The notes under the pieces were generated by a model that had not been told where the DNA came from, searched no databases, and worked only from the letters and a program-made list of their open reading frames with translations. The position numbers and the translations under genes are program-made. 12,577 nucleotides of DNA from assembly GCA_902796215.1 (NCBI GenBank), contig CADBNY010000008.1:1-12577 (forward strand), read 5' to 3'. Position 1 is the stretch's first letter. Every line of letters begins with the position of its first letter. This DNA is from an uncultured Erysipelotrichaceae bacterium. GTDB taxonomy: Bacteria > Bacillota_I > Bacilli_A > RF39 > UBA660. Shown here piece by piece: positions 1 through 6,787 of this stretch.

Positions 1-1056
1 CCAAGATATTGTCCATCAATAGAAGATAAAGTAGTTCGCTTTAAAGATAAAGAAAGACACCAATTATTTATAGAACCAGAAAGTAAGTATTATGATGATA
101 TGTATTTACAAGGATTTTCAACATCAATGCCAAAAGAAATTCAAGAAAAAATGGTCCATAGTCTACCAGGGTTTGAAAATGCTAAAATACTAAAATATGG
201 CTATGCTATAGAATATGATGCAATATACCCAACACAATTAAAAAATTCGTTAGAAACAAAAATACTAAAAAATTTATTTACAGCAGGACAAATAAATGGA
301 ACAAGTGGATATGAAGAAGCAGCATGTCAAGGATTAATGGCAGGAATTAATGCTACTTTAAAATTAGAAGGAAAAGAACCATTAGTATTAAAAAGAAATG
401 AAGCTTATATTGGAGTATTAATAGATGATTTAATAACAAAAGGAATTAGAGATCCCTATAGATTATTAACGAGTAGAGCAGAATTTAGACTTCTTCTCAG
501 AAGTGATAATGCTGATTTAAGATTAAGAAAATATGGTTACGAAGTTGGTTTGATTAATAAAGAACAAATAAATCGTTTAAATAAAAAAGAAAAAGATATA
601 GAAAAATGTTTAAGCTGGCTAAAAGAAAATAAATTAAAAATTACAAAAGAAGTAGAAAAATATTTTGTTCAAAAAGAAATCCAAGTGCCAAAATCAACAA
701 TGACATTGGAAAATTTATTAAAAAGACCAGAAATAACAGTAGAATTATTAGAAAATTTTATAAAATTTCCATATGAAGAAGAGATAAAAGAGCAAGTAGA
801 AATTTACTTAAAGTATGAAGGATATATTGCTAAATCATATAAAGAAGCAGAAAAACTATTAAAATTAGAAAAGAAAAAAATACCCAAAAGTATTGATTAT
901 GATAAGATAAAAAATATAGCCTCTGAAGCACGACAAAAACTAAAAGAAGTACAGCCAGAAACAATAGCCCAAGCAATAAGAATAAGTGGAGTAAATCCAT
1001 CAGATATTTCTATTCTCTCAATATATCTAAAAAAGGAGTATGGAAAAAATGAATAA
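1..1056 (+). CDS. mnmG: tRNA uridine-5-carboxymethylaminomethyl modification enzyme MnmG (GidA), 3' part
   Basis: The reading frame is open from base 1, so the gene is cut by the window edge; 351 residues remain of a protein usually about 620-630 long. MnmG is the FAD-dependent partner of MnmE and installs the (carboxymethyl)aminomethyl group on the wobble uridine of certain tRNAs. The fragment opens with RYCPSIEDKVVRF, which carries the conserved cysteine-containing CPSIEDK motif. It continues with the FSTSMP and PGFENA segments, GYAIEYD, the PTQLK...LETK stretch and the FAD-site signature AGQINGTSGYEEAACQGL at about residues 95-115 of the fragment. TSRAEFRLLLRSDNADLR and the alpha-helical C-terminal domain that binds MnmE and tRNA follow. 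The stop overlaps the start of rsmG, the usual gidA-gidB arrangement. Family assignment is certain. An ATG at base 100 lies inside the gene and is not its start. Confidence 0.97.
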   Translation, partial: PRYCPSIEDKVVRFKDKERHQLFIEPESKYYDDMYLQGFSTSMPKEIQEKMVHSLPGFENAKILKYGYAIEYDAIYPTQLKNSLETKILKNLFTAGQINGTSGYEEAACQGLMAGINATLKLEGKEPLVLKRNEAYIGVLIDDLITKGIRDPYRLLTSRAEFRLLLRSDNADLRLRKYGYEVGLINKEQINRLNKKEKDIEKCLSWLKENKLKITKEVEKYFVQKEIQVPKSTMTLENLLKRPEITVELLENFIKFPYEEEIKEQVEIYLKYEGYIAKSYKEAEKLLKLEKKKIPKSIDYDKIKNIASEARQKLKEVQPETIAQAIRISGVNPSDISILSIYLKKEYGKNE

Positions 1057-1699
1057 AGAAGAATTTTTAGAAGAATGTAGAAAAATAAATATCACTCTAA
1101 CAGAAAAGCAACAAGAACAATTAGATAATTTTTACAAATTAATGATCAAATGGAATCAAAAAATAAATCTAACAAGAATTACTAAAGAACAAGATGTTTA
1201 TCTAAAACATTTTTATGACAGCTTAACTTTAAATAAAGTAATTAATTTAAAGGAAGTAAAAACTTTATGTGATGTAGGAACAGGAGCAGGATTTCCAGGA
1301 ATTGTCTTAAAAATAGCTTTTCCCAATATAAAAATAACCTTAATTGATTCTCTTCAAAAAAGAGTAAATTATTTAAATGAAATAATAAAAGAATTAGATT
1401 TAAAAGATATTGCCGCGATTCATACAAGAGGAGAAGATTATAAAGGACATTTTCAAGTAGTTACATCTCGAGCTGTAGCAAACATTGAAAAATTACTAAA
1501 TTATACAATGCATTTAGTAGAAAAAGACGGAGTTTTTATTGCTATGAAAGGAAACATTGAAGATGAACTAACAGAAATAGTAAAAAGAAATATCTCTGAA
1601 AAATATAAAATAAAAAAAATAGAACAATTTTTATTACCTATAGAAAACAGTAAAAGAAGTTTGATTATAATTAAGAAATATGATAAAAAAAACAGATAA
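1049..1699 (+). CDS. rsmG: 16S rRNA (guanine527-N7)-methyltransferase RsmG (GidB)
   Basis: RsmG uses S-adenosylmethionine to methylate N7 of G527 (E. coli numbering) in the 530 loop of 16S rRNA; loss of the enzyme in other bacteria gives low-level streptomycin resistance. From the ATG at 1049 the product is 216 residues, within the family's usual 205-240. Visible motifs are WNQKINLTRI (35-44), HFYDSLT (54-60), the SAM-binding glycine loop DVGTGAGFPGIVLKI (75-89), TSRAVA around 139-144 and AMKG (165-168). An ATG at 1040 is in frame, but the AGGAG at 1034-1038 would sit only one base before it. From 1049 the spacing is 10 bases, so 1049 is preferred. It overlaps the end of mnmG by 8 bases, which suggests translational coupling. 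No convincing terminator follows before the noc promoter. Confidence 0.96.
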   Translation: MNKEEFLEECRKINITLTEKQQEQLDNFYKLMIKWNQKINLTRITKEQDVYLKHFYDSLTLNKVINLKEVKTLCDVGTGAGFPGIVLKIAFPNIKITLIDSLQKRVNYLNEIIKELDLKDIAAIHTRGEDYKGHFQVVTSRAVANIEKLLNYTMHLVEKDGVFIAMKGNIEDELTEIVKRNISEKYKIKKIEQFLLPIENSKRSLIIIKKYDKKNR

Positions 1700-1711
1700 T
1701 AAAAAAATCAG

Positions 1712-1740
1712 TTGAAAGTAATTCATTTTTCCTATATAAT
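1712..1740 (+). promoter_or_regulatory. sigma-A-type promoter for noc
   Basis: TTGAAA (1712-1717) and a perfect TATAAT (1735-1740) are separated by exactly 17 bases. Transcription would start near 1747, about 35 bases before the noc start codon. A good SD sequence (GAGGGG, 1772-1777) precedes the ATG at 1783. Noc can therefore be expressed independently of mnmG-rsmG. Confidence 0.85.
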
Positions 1741-1782
1741 GATAACATAGGGTAAATAAAAGAGTAGAAATGAGGGGAAACT

Positions 1783-3141
1783 ATGAATCAAGAATCAAAA
1801 GATGAAGTTGTATTATTATATTTAGATGATATTATTCCAAATAGATTTCAACCTCGTGAAGTATTTGATGAAAAAGCTCTAAAAGAATTGGCAATATCAA
1901 TCAAAGAACATGGAGTAATACAACCAATAATTGTACGAAAAGCCAATGAAAAATACGAAATAATAGCTGGAGAAAGAAGATATAAAGCCGCTGCTTTAGC
2001 AGGCTTAACTAAAATTCCAGCTATTATCAGAAATTTAGATGATAAAGAAAGTGCTAAAGTCGCTTTATTAGAAAATCTTCAAAGAAAAAATTTAAATCCA
2101 ATAGAAGAAGCAAGAACATACCAAAAAATATTAGAATTAGATCAATTAACTCAAGAAGAATTAGCAAAAACAATGGGAAAAAGTCAATCTGCTGTTGCTA
2201 ATAAAATAAGATTACTAGCATTATCAGATAAAGTACAAAATGCATTGTTAAAGGAACAAATATCAGAACGACATGCCAGAACATTATTAAACATTACAGA
2301 TGCAAAAGAGCAACAAGAAATGCTTAAGAAGATAATTGATACAAAAATGAGTGTTCGAATGTTAGAAGAGGAAATAAAGAAAAAATATCCAAAAGACAAT
2401 TCTAATTTGGAAATTCCAACGGCAACAGAAGCAACTGTCAATGCATTTGTAAATAATAATCCATTAATGCCAACTGCTGAACTTCCAAAAGACACATCAA
2501 ATTATGGAAAAGTAACAATAGCACCGCCAAAAGGAGAGGATATGCCTATGGGTACATTTATAAATTATGGTGAAATAGAAGATGAAGATAATGGAGAAAC
2601 AGGAGGAAGTCTGTTAGATATTACTCCAAATGTAACATCTATAGATGTAAATGAAATTAAAAATACAGCAACAGATATAAATATGAATACAAAAGGTGGA
2701 GCAGATTTAGATAGTTTATTAAATTTAGGTAATCCAACATCGTCAATTCCGAGTAATCAGTTTATAACACCAGCTGAAAAAATAGTAAAAACAGATCCAG
2801 GAGAGAGAATAATAGAAAAAACTTCAGACTACTTTAAAATTCCAGAATTTCCATCTATAAATACTCAAATTGATCAACCATCAATAATGAATTCAATGGA
2901 TAATAGAATGTTTTTATCAACTAATAATTCAAGTGCATCAAATTTATCACTAACAAATCAGTCACAACAAGAAGTTCAAACATCTCCAAAAAATTATACA
3001 ATTGAGGAATTATCAGAAAATATCAAAAATCTTGTCAATGAATATAAAGAGCATGGACTAGATATTAGTCAAGATGAAATGAATTTTGAAAAATCATTCC
3101 AAATAATAATAAAAGTTGATAAAACTAAAAATGAAGAGTAA
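1783..3141 (+). CDS. noc: Noc-type nucleoid occlusion protein (ParB/Spo0J family) with a long internal linker
   Basis: This ParB-superfamily protein sits between rsmG and parA, where Firmicutes carry noc (formerly yyaA). Noc binds scattered chromosomal sites, loads as a CTP-dependent clamp and keeps the Z-ring off the nucleoid. Visible parts are NRFQPR (20-25), the CTP-binding GERRYKAAALAG (63-74) and ENLQR (97-101), then the helix-turn-helix LTQEELAKTMGKSQSAVANK (122-141). ERHAR follows at 162-166, where Noc proteins have R before HAR and ParB proteins have G. The C-terminal segment IKNLVNEYKEHGLDISQDE...FEKSFQIIIKV (414-445) resembles the Noc dimerisation domain. Two things are odd. B. subtilis Noc begins with a membrane-binding amphipathic helix, but this protein starts almost at the ParB domain, and an in-frame TGA at 1771 rules out an upstream extension. 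Residues about 205-402 form a polar, Asn/Ser/Thr/Pro-rich linker absent from typical Noc, making the protein 452 residues instead of about 280. A more general second ParB is the alternative. Confidence 0.85.
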   Translation: MNQESKDEVVLLYLDDIIPNRFQPREVFDEKALKELAISIKEHGVIQPIIVRKANEKYEIIAGERRYKAAALAGLTKIPAIIRNLDDKESAKVALLENLQRKNLNPIEEARTYQKILELDQLTQEELAKTMGKSQSAVANKIRLLALSDKVQNALLKEQISERHARTLLNITDAKEQQEMLKKIIDTKMSVRMLEEEIKKKYPKDNSNLEIPTATEATVNAFVNNNPLMPTAELPKDTSNYGKVTIAPPKGEDMPMGTFINYGEIEDEDNGETGGSLLDITPNVTSIDVNEIKNTATDINMNTKGGADLDSLLNLGNPTSSIPSNQFITPAEKIVKTDPGERIIEKTSDYFKIPEFPSINTQIDQPSIMNSMDNRMFLSTNNSSASNLSLTNQSQQEVQTSPKNYTIEELSENIKNLVNEYKEHGLDISQDEMNFEKSFQIIIKVDKTKNEE

Positions 3142-3162
3142 ATAAAAATAAGAAGTAATTTT

Positions 3163-3195
3163 AACAGTCAATACACAATGTATTGACTGTTTTTT
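3163..3195 (+). terminator. intrinsic terminator after noc
   Basis: A perfect 13-bp stem (3163-3175 with 3179-3191), a 3-base CAA loop and a run of T through 3195 form a textbook rho-independent terminator 21 bases after the noc stop codon. It separates noc from the next gene. Confidence 0.93.
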
Positions 3196-3264
3196 AGTAC
3201 ATTGTCAGTTAATATACTAAAAAAATATGTAAAATATACATTAATTTTTTTTAATTATATTTAT

Positions 3265-3297
3265 ATGAACTACAATAATAAAAAAATATGATAAAAT
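3265..3297 (+). promoter_or_regulatory. possible promoter of the 188-residue membrane protein gene (weak)
   Basis: The preceding gene ends in a terminator, so a promoter is expected in 3196-3310. The best -10 candidates are TATGAT (3287-3292) and the overlapping TAAAAT (3292-3297). Neither has a -35 box better than 3 of 6, and ATGAAC at 3265-3270 is only tentative. The rest of the 126-base spacer is almost pure A/T with no other structure that I trust. Confidence 0.35.
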
Positions 3298-3321
3298 CAT
3301 AAGAGAAAGGAGTAAGATAAT

Positions 3322-3888
3322 ATGGAAGAAAATAACAAAGGAAATATTAGAATAATAATAATTGTAGTAGGTTTATTAATTATATGTGTAGGAATTGGTT
3401 ACTTCATATTTAAAAACATAGGATTGAGTGGTAGTCATAAAAATACCACTGGATTAACTGGATACAAAGATTCAGATGTAACTTTTAGCTGTAGTCAATC
3501 TCAGTATGATTCTGTAGGAAATCGTAATATTACTAGTTATATAGATGTTCTTGCAAATAAAGATGGATATGCGTATCAAGATTATACAAAATTTGTTTAT
3601 GAGTATTCCCAATATACAACAATACCAGATGATGCTTTTTGCAAGTTTATAAAGGATATTGGCGGTTCTAAAGTAATAAGTATGTCTAATGATTGTGGTG
3701 CTTATAAGGGACAAAATACTGTAGATTTAGGCCTTACTAATCGTGGATGGGATTCTGTTTTAACTCGTTCTGGTAATACAATTACTTTTACTTATCGTTC
3801 TATTGCGGCTGCTAATCAGAAAATGACTCGTAGTGAAATTACTCAATACAAGAACAAATTAGAATCTTCTGGTTATACTTGTCATTAA
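3322..3888 (+). CDS. unrecognised membrane-anchored protein with exported cysteine-containing domain
   Basis: I do not recognise this 188-residue protein. A short charged N-terminus (about 10 residues) is followed by one strong hydrophobic segment at about 9-31, ending in YFIFKN. This suggests a membrane anchor with an uncleaved signal and the remaining 155 residues outside; no lipobox cysteine motif is seen. Apart from C22 in the membrane segment, the cysteines are C57, C107, C125 and C187. All four lie in the predicted outer domain and could form two disulfides. That domain is rich in Ser, Thr, Tyr, Asn and Gly, as in small exported beta-rich domains. The start is supported by AAAGGAG at 3306-3312, 9 bases ahead. 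It lies alone between two terminators, splitting noc from parA. All five arginines of the outer domain use CGT, while neighbouring genes use mostly AGA, and its second half is T-rich. This hints at separate origin or different expression. Its function is unknown. Confidence 0.8.
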   Translation: MEENNKGNIRIIIIVVGLLIICVGIGYFIFKNIGLSGSHKNTTGLTGYKDSDVTFSCSQSQYDSVGNRNITSYIDVLANKDGYAYQDYTKFVYEYSQYTTIPDDAFCKFIKDIGGSKVISMSNDCGAYKGQNTVDLGLTNRGWDSVLTRSGNTITFTYRSIAAANQKMTRSEITQYKNKLESSGYTCH

Positions 3889-3902
3889 TTTTTTGTTTAA
3901 TG

Positions 3903-3939
3903 AATACTTCCTCTATTTTTTAGAGAAAGTATTTTTTTT
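3903..3939 (+). terminator. intrinsic terminator after the 188-residue protein gene
   Basis: AATACTT (3903-3909) pairs with AAGTATT (3927-3933), and CTCTA (3911-3915) pairs with TAGAG (3921-3925), with one C/A mismatch between the two blocks and a 5-base T loop. A run of eight T (3932-3939) follows. Confidence 0.87.
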
Positions 3940-4038
3940 ATTATTGATTATAAAAAAAGAAAACTTGGAATAAAATATAAGTTAATTAATTAAAAATATA
4001 GAAACATAAATAAAATCTACTTTTTTTATGAAAAAGAT

Positions 4039-4066
4039 TTCAAAAAAACATAATATTTGATACAAT
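4039..4066 (+). promoter_or_regulatory. promoter of the parA-parB-mscS-DUF951-abgT run
   Basis: TACAAT (4061-4066) is preceded by TGA, giving an extended -10 element (TGnTACAAT). A weak -35 candidate, TTCAAA (4039-4044), lies 16 bases upstream. Transcription would start near 4073, giving a leader of about 25 bases. The rest of the 3940-4038 spacer is A/T-rich and includes TTAATTAATTAA (3982-3993), to which I assign no role. Confidence 0.65.
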
Positions 4067-4096
4067 AAATAAGTAATATAGAAAATGGGTGATTAG

Positions 4097-4882
4097 ATGG
4101 GAAAGGTTATTTCATTAGTAAATCAAAAAGGTGGAGTAGGAAAGACAACAACAAGTATAAATCTTTCTGCATCATTAGCAGTATTAGGAAAAAAAGTATT
4201 ATTAATTGATTTAGATCCACAAGGAAATACAACTACTGGTGTAGGAATTAACAAAGGAGAGATAGCAAGAAGCATATATGATGTATTAATTGGTGAATGT
4301 AGTATTACAGAAGCCATGATAAAAACAAAATATAAGAAACTATATGTTTTACCAGCAACAATTAATCTAGCCGGGCTAGATTTAGAATTAACAGAAAAAA
4401 GTAGAAGTGAAGTAGGATTTAATAAAGGAGAACAGTTAAAAATAAAATTAATGGATATAAAAGATAGTTTTGATTTTATTATAATTGATTGTCCTCCTTC
4501 TTTGGGAGTAATTACAACAAACGCATTAACGGCATCAAATTCTGTAATTATTCCAGTTCAATGCGAATTCTTTGCATTAGAAGGAATCACACAATTATTA
4601 AAAACGATAATGTTAGCACAGAAAAGTCTAAATCCAACACTAGACATAGAAGGTGTTCTATTAACAATGTTAGATTCTAGAACAAATCTAGGTTTTGAAG
4701 TTGTAGAAGATATTCGCAAATTCTTTAAAGAAAAAGTGTATAATACAATAATTCCAAGATTAGTAAGATTAACAGAAGCACCATCACATGGAGAACCAAT
4801 TATTGTATATGATCCAAAAAGCAGAGGCTCAGAAGCTTATATAAATTTAGCCAAGGAAGTGATAGAAAGAAATGGAAAATAA
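4097..4882 (+). CDS. parA: chromosome partitioning ATPase ParA (Soj)
   Basis: ParA/Soj is a nucleoid-binding ATPase that, with ParB and parS, separates newly copied origins; in B. subtilis it also modulates DnaA. The 261-residue length is normal for the chromosomal Soj type, which lacks the N-terminal helix-turn-helix of plasmid ParA. The deviant Walker A KGGVGKTTT occupies 11-19 with signature Lys11 and P-loop Lys16. DLDPQGNTTTG is at 38-48, the Walker B IIIDCPPSLG at 128-137, and PRLVRLTEAPSHGEPI at 220-235, the region involved in nonspecific DNA binding in the family. The start follows GGGTGAT (4087-4093), a match to the 3' side of the SD consensus. The end overlaps parB by 11 bases. It appears intact. 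Confidence 0.97.
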   Translation: MGKVISLVNQKGGVGKTTTSINLSASLAVLGKKVLLIDLDPQGNTTTGVGINKGEIARSIYDVLIGECSITEAMIKTKYKKLYVLPATINLAGLDLELTEKSRSEVGFNKGEQLKIKLMDIKDSFDFIIIDCPPSLGVITTNALTASNSVIIPVQCEFFALEGITQLLKTIMLAQKSLNPTLDIEGVLLTMLDSRTNLGFEVVEDIRKFFKEKVYNTIIPRLVRLTEAPSHGEPIIVYDPKSRGSEAYINLAKEVIERNGK

Positions 4883-5783
4883 TAATATGATAGAAAGTGG
4901 AATTCCAAAAAGAAGAGCATTAGGAAAAGGATTAGAAGAATTATTTAATAGTGAAGTATTAGACTACAGTTCAGTTGAAGAAAAAATAGTAAGTGAAACA
5001 CCAAAAGAAGAAATTACAATGATTAAATTAAATGAGCTTAGAAGCAATCCATATCAACCAAGAAAAAAATTTGATCAACAAGCCCTAGAAGAATTATCAA
5101 AATCAATAAAAGAACATGGTGTATTTCAACCAATTATTGTAAAAAAAGCTATTAAAGGATACGAAATAATAGCAGGAGAAAGAAGAGTAAAAGCATCAGC
5201 TTTAGCTGGAAAAGAAGAAATACCTGCAATTGTACGAGACTTTAATGATACACAAATGATGGAAATAGCTCTTTTAGAAAATTTACAAAGAGAAGACTTA
5301 ACAGCAATAGAAGAAGCAAAAGCTTATAAAAAATTACAAGAAACACTAACAATAAATCAAGAAGAGTTATCAAAACGACTAGGAAAAAGTAGAAGCCACA
5401 TAACAAATATGTTAGGCCTATTAAGCCTTCCAGAAAGTATTCAAAATGATATCAGTGATAAAAAGATTTCTATGGGACATGCAAGAGTTTTAAGTAAATT
5501 AGATGATATAAAACAACAAGAAGAATTAGAAAAAAAGGTTATTGAAGAAGGAATTAGTGTAAGAGAACTAGAAAGAATGACTCAAGAACCTAAAATTATA
5601 AAAACAAATCCTCAAAAACCTAGAATAAAAGAGGAAAATGAATATAGTTATGTTCAAAATGAATTAAGTGAAAAATTAGGAACTAAAGTCTTAATTAAGA
5701 AAAATAAAATTGAAATTAGTTTCGTTAATGGAAATGATTTAAATAGATTACTAGAGTGTATGAACATAGAGGTAGGTCGATAA
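4872..5783 (+). CDS. parB: chromosome partitioning protein ParB (Spo0J)
   Basis: ParB binds parS near the origin, spreads as a CTP-dependent sliding clamp, recruits condensin and stimulates ParA ATP hydrolysis. The 303-residue protein has the N-terminal ParA-activating segment ALGKGLEELF (16-25), NPYQPRKKF (59-67), CTP-site GERR (102-105) and ENLQREDL (136-143). The helix-turn-helix lies around 160-185 (INQEELSKRLGKSRSHITNM), and MGHAR at 201-205 is of the ParB rather than the Noc type. A C-terminal dimerisation domain covers about 254-303. The start at 4872 lies inside the end of parA, with AAGGAAGTGAT (4853-4863) as a slightly distant SD. An ATG at 4887 in the same frame is a possible alternative with no better SD. 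It shares its ParB core with the Noc-type gene at 1783. No parS site was found in this window. Confidence 0.97.
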   Translation: MENNNMIESGIPKRRALGKGLEELFNSEVLDYSSVEEKIVSETPKEEITMIKLNELRSNPYQPRKKFDQQALEELSKSIKEHGVFQPIIVKKAIKGYEIIAGERRVKASALAGKEEIPAIVRDFNDTQMMEIALLENLQREDLTAIEEAKAYKKLQETLTINQEELSKRLGKSRSHITNMLGLLSLPESIQNDISDKKISMGHARVLSKLDDIKQQEELEKKVIEEGISVRELERMTQEPKIIKTNPQKPRIKEENEYSYVQNELSEKLGTKVLIKKNKIEISFVNGNDLNRLLECMNIEVGR

Positions 5784-5784
5784 T

Positions 5785-6600
5785 ATGATTCCAAATGTTT
5801 TTGGAAAAAGTATTAATATAATGATGATAATAATTCCAATTATTAAAATAATAATAGGTTTCTTCATTTTTCAAATAATAAAAAAAATAGTAAAAAAAAT
5901 GTCTTTTTCTAAGACAAACTTAAAAGCATCTCAAAAACAAAAAATAGAAACTTTAAAACAAATGTTAATTAATATTTCTAGATACATTATACTAATATTA
6001 GTAGGAATATCACTATTATCAGATTTTGGAATCAATGTAAAATCTATTTTAGCAGGTTTAGGAATTGGAACAGCAATATTAGGATTAGCTTTTAATGATT
6101 TAGCAAAAGATTTAATTGCTGGAGTTACAATTATAGCTGAAGGGGAATATGAAATAGGAGATGTCATTGAAGTAGATGGCTTTATGGGAGAAGTTGTATT
6201 CATCAGTTTAAGAACAACAAGAATTCGTAACTTTAAAGGAGCAACAAAGATTATTGCAAATCATTACATGGATAATATAATTAATTATAGTGCTAATAAT
6301 TCTTTAGCTGTAGTAGATGTTTCAATTGCCTATGAAAACAAAGAAGAAGACATAGAAAAATCTTTTGAAAGTTTATTTAAAAGATTAAATGGTAATATTC
6401 CATATGCGACAAAAAATTTAGAATTATGGGGAGTGAATGAATTATCAGATTCCTCTGTTGTTTATAGAGTAGTAGTGGAAACAAAACCAATGAAACACAT
6501 TGCTACAGAGAGATTTTTAAGAAAAGAGATAAAAAAAGAATTTGATAAAACAGGTATAAAAATACCATATAAACAAATAGAGGTGCACAATGGAAAATAA
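5785..6600 (+). CDS. small-conductance mechanosensitive channel, MscS family
   Basis: MscS channels are homoheptamers in the cytoplasmic membrane that open under membrane tension to release solutes on hypo-osmotic shock. The protein has 271 residues, close to the minimal E. coli MscS (286). Hydrophobic segments lie at about 8-36 and 63-83. The pore-lining third helix at about 88-115 has the Gly/Ala-rich AGLGIGTAILGLAFNDLAKDLIAGV pattern, with its small-residue packing positions. The cytoplasmic beta domain follows with GDVIEVDGFMGEV (125-137) and LRTTRIRNFKG (142-151). The mixed alpha/beta C-terminal domain ends with IPYKQIEVH. It starts one base after the parB stop, with AGAGG at 5768-5772 upstream, and runs 11 bases into the next gene, so it belongs to the parA operon. 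Bacillus YkuT-like MscS proteins are comparable. The family is secure; single-channel properties cannot be read from sequence. Confidence 0.93.
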   Translation: MIPNVFGKSINIMMIIIPIIKIIIGFFIFQIIKKIVKKMSFSKTNLKASQKQKIETLKQMLINISRYIILILVGISLLSDFGINVKSILAGLGIGTAILGLAFNDLAKDLIAGVTIIAEGEYEIGDVIEVDGFMGEVVFISLRTTRIRNFKGATKIIANHYMDNIINYSANNSLAVVDVSIAYENKEEDIEKSFESLFKRLNGNIPYATKNLELWGVNELSDSSVVYRVVVETKPMKHIATERFLRKEIKKEFDKTGIKIPYKQIEVHNGK

Positions 6601-6775
6601 AAAATATGAATTAGGAACAATTGTTATCATGAAAAAGCAACATCCATGTGGAACAAATGAATGGGAAGTTGTAAGAGTAGGGGCAGATATAAAAATAAAA
6701 TGCTTAAATTGTGGAAGAACAGTACTAATTCCAAGAATTGAATTTAATAAAAAACTAAAAAAAATCAAAGATTAG
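6590..6775 (+). CDS. DUF951 family protein (YyzM-like), putative zinc-binding
   Basis: This 61-residue protein matches the DUF951 family (B. subtilis YyzM), a small conserved protein found in Firmicutes near parB and ychF; its function is unknown. The family core is visible: YELGTIVIMKK (6-16), HPCGTNEWEVVRVGADIKIKC (18-38) and NCGRTVLIPR (40-49), followed by a basic tail. Cys20, Cys38 and Cys41 with His18 could form a small metal site, which is an inference. GAGGTG at 6580-6585 lies 4 bases before the ATG, and the gene overlaps the end of mscS by 11 bases. The context argues for co-expression with the segregation genes and the channel. Confidence 0.93.
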   Translation: MENKKYELGTIVIMKKQHPCGTNEWEVVRVGADIKIKCLNCGRTVLIPRIEFNKKLKKIKD

Positions 6776-6787
6776 AAAGGATTAAAT

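Noticed and set aside
1040..1048. Upstream ATG for rsmG at 1040
   Set aside because: Only one base separates it from AGGAG (1034-1038), too close for initiation; the in-frame ATG at 1049 has a normal spacing of 10 bases.
4489..4680. Out-of-frame open reading frame inside parA, and similar overlapping frames on both strands elsewhere
   Set aside because: They lie entirely within well-supported genes, have no SD sequence, and give compositions typical of shadow frames of A/T-rich coding DNA.
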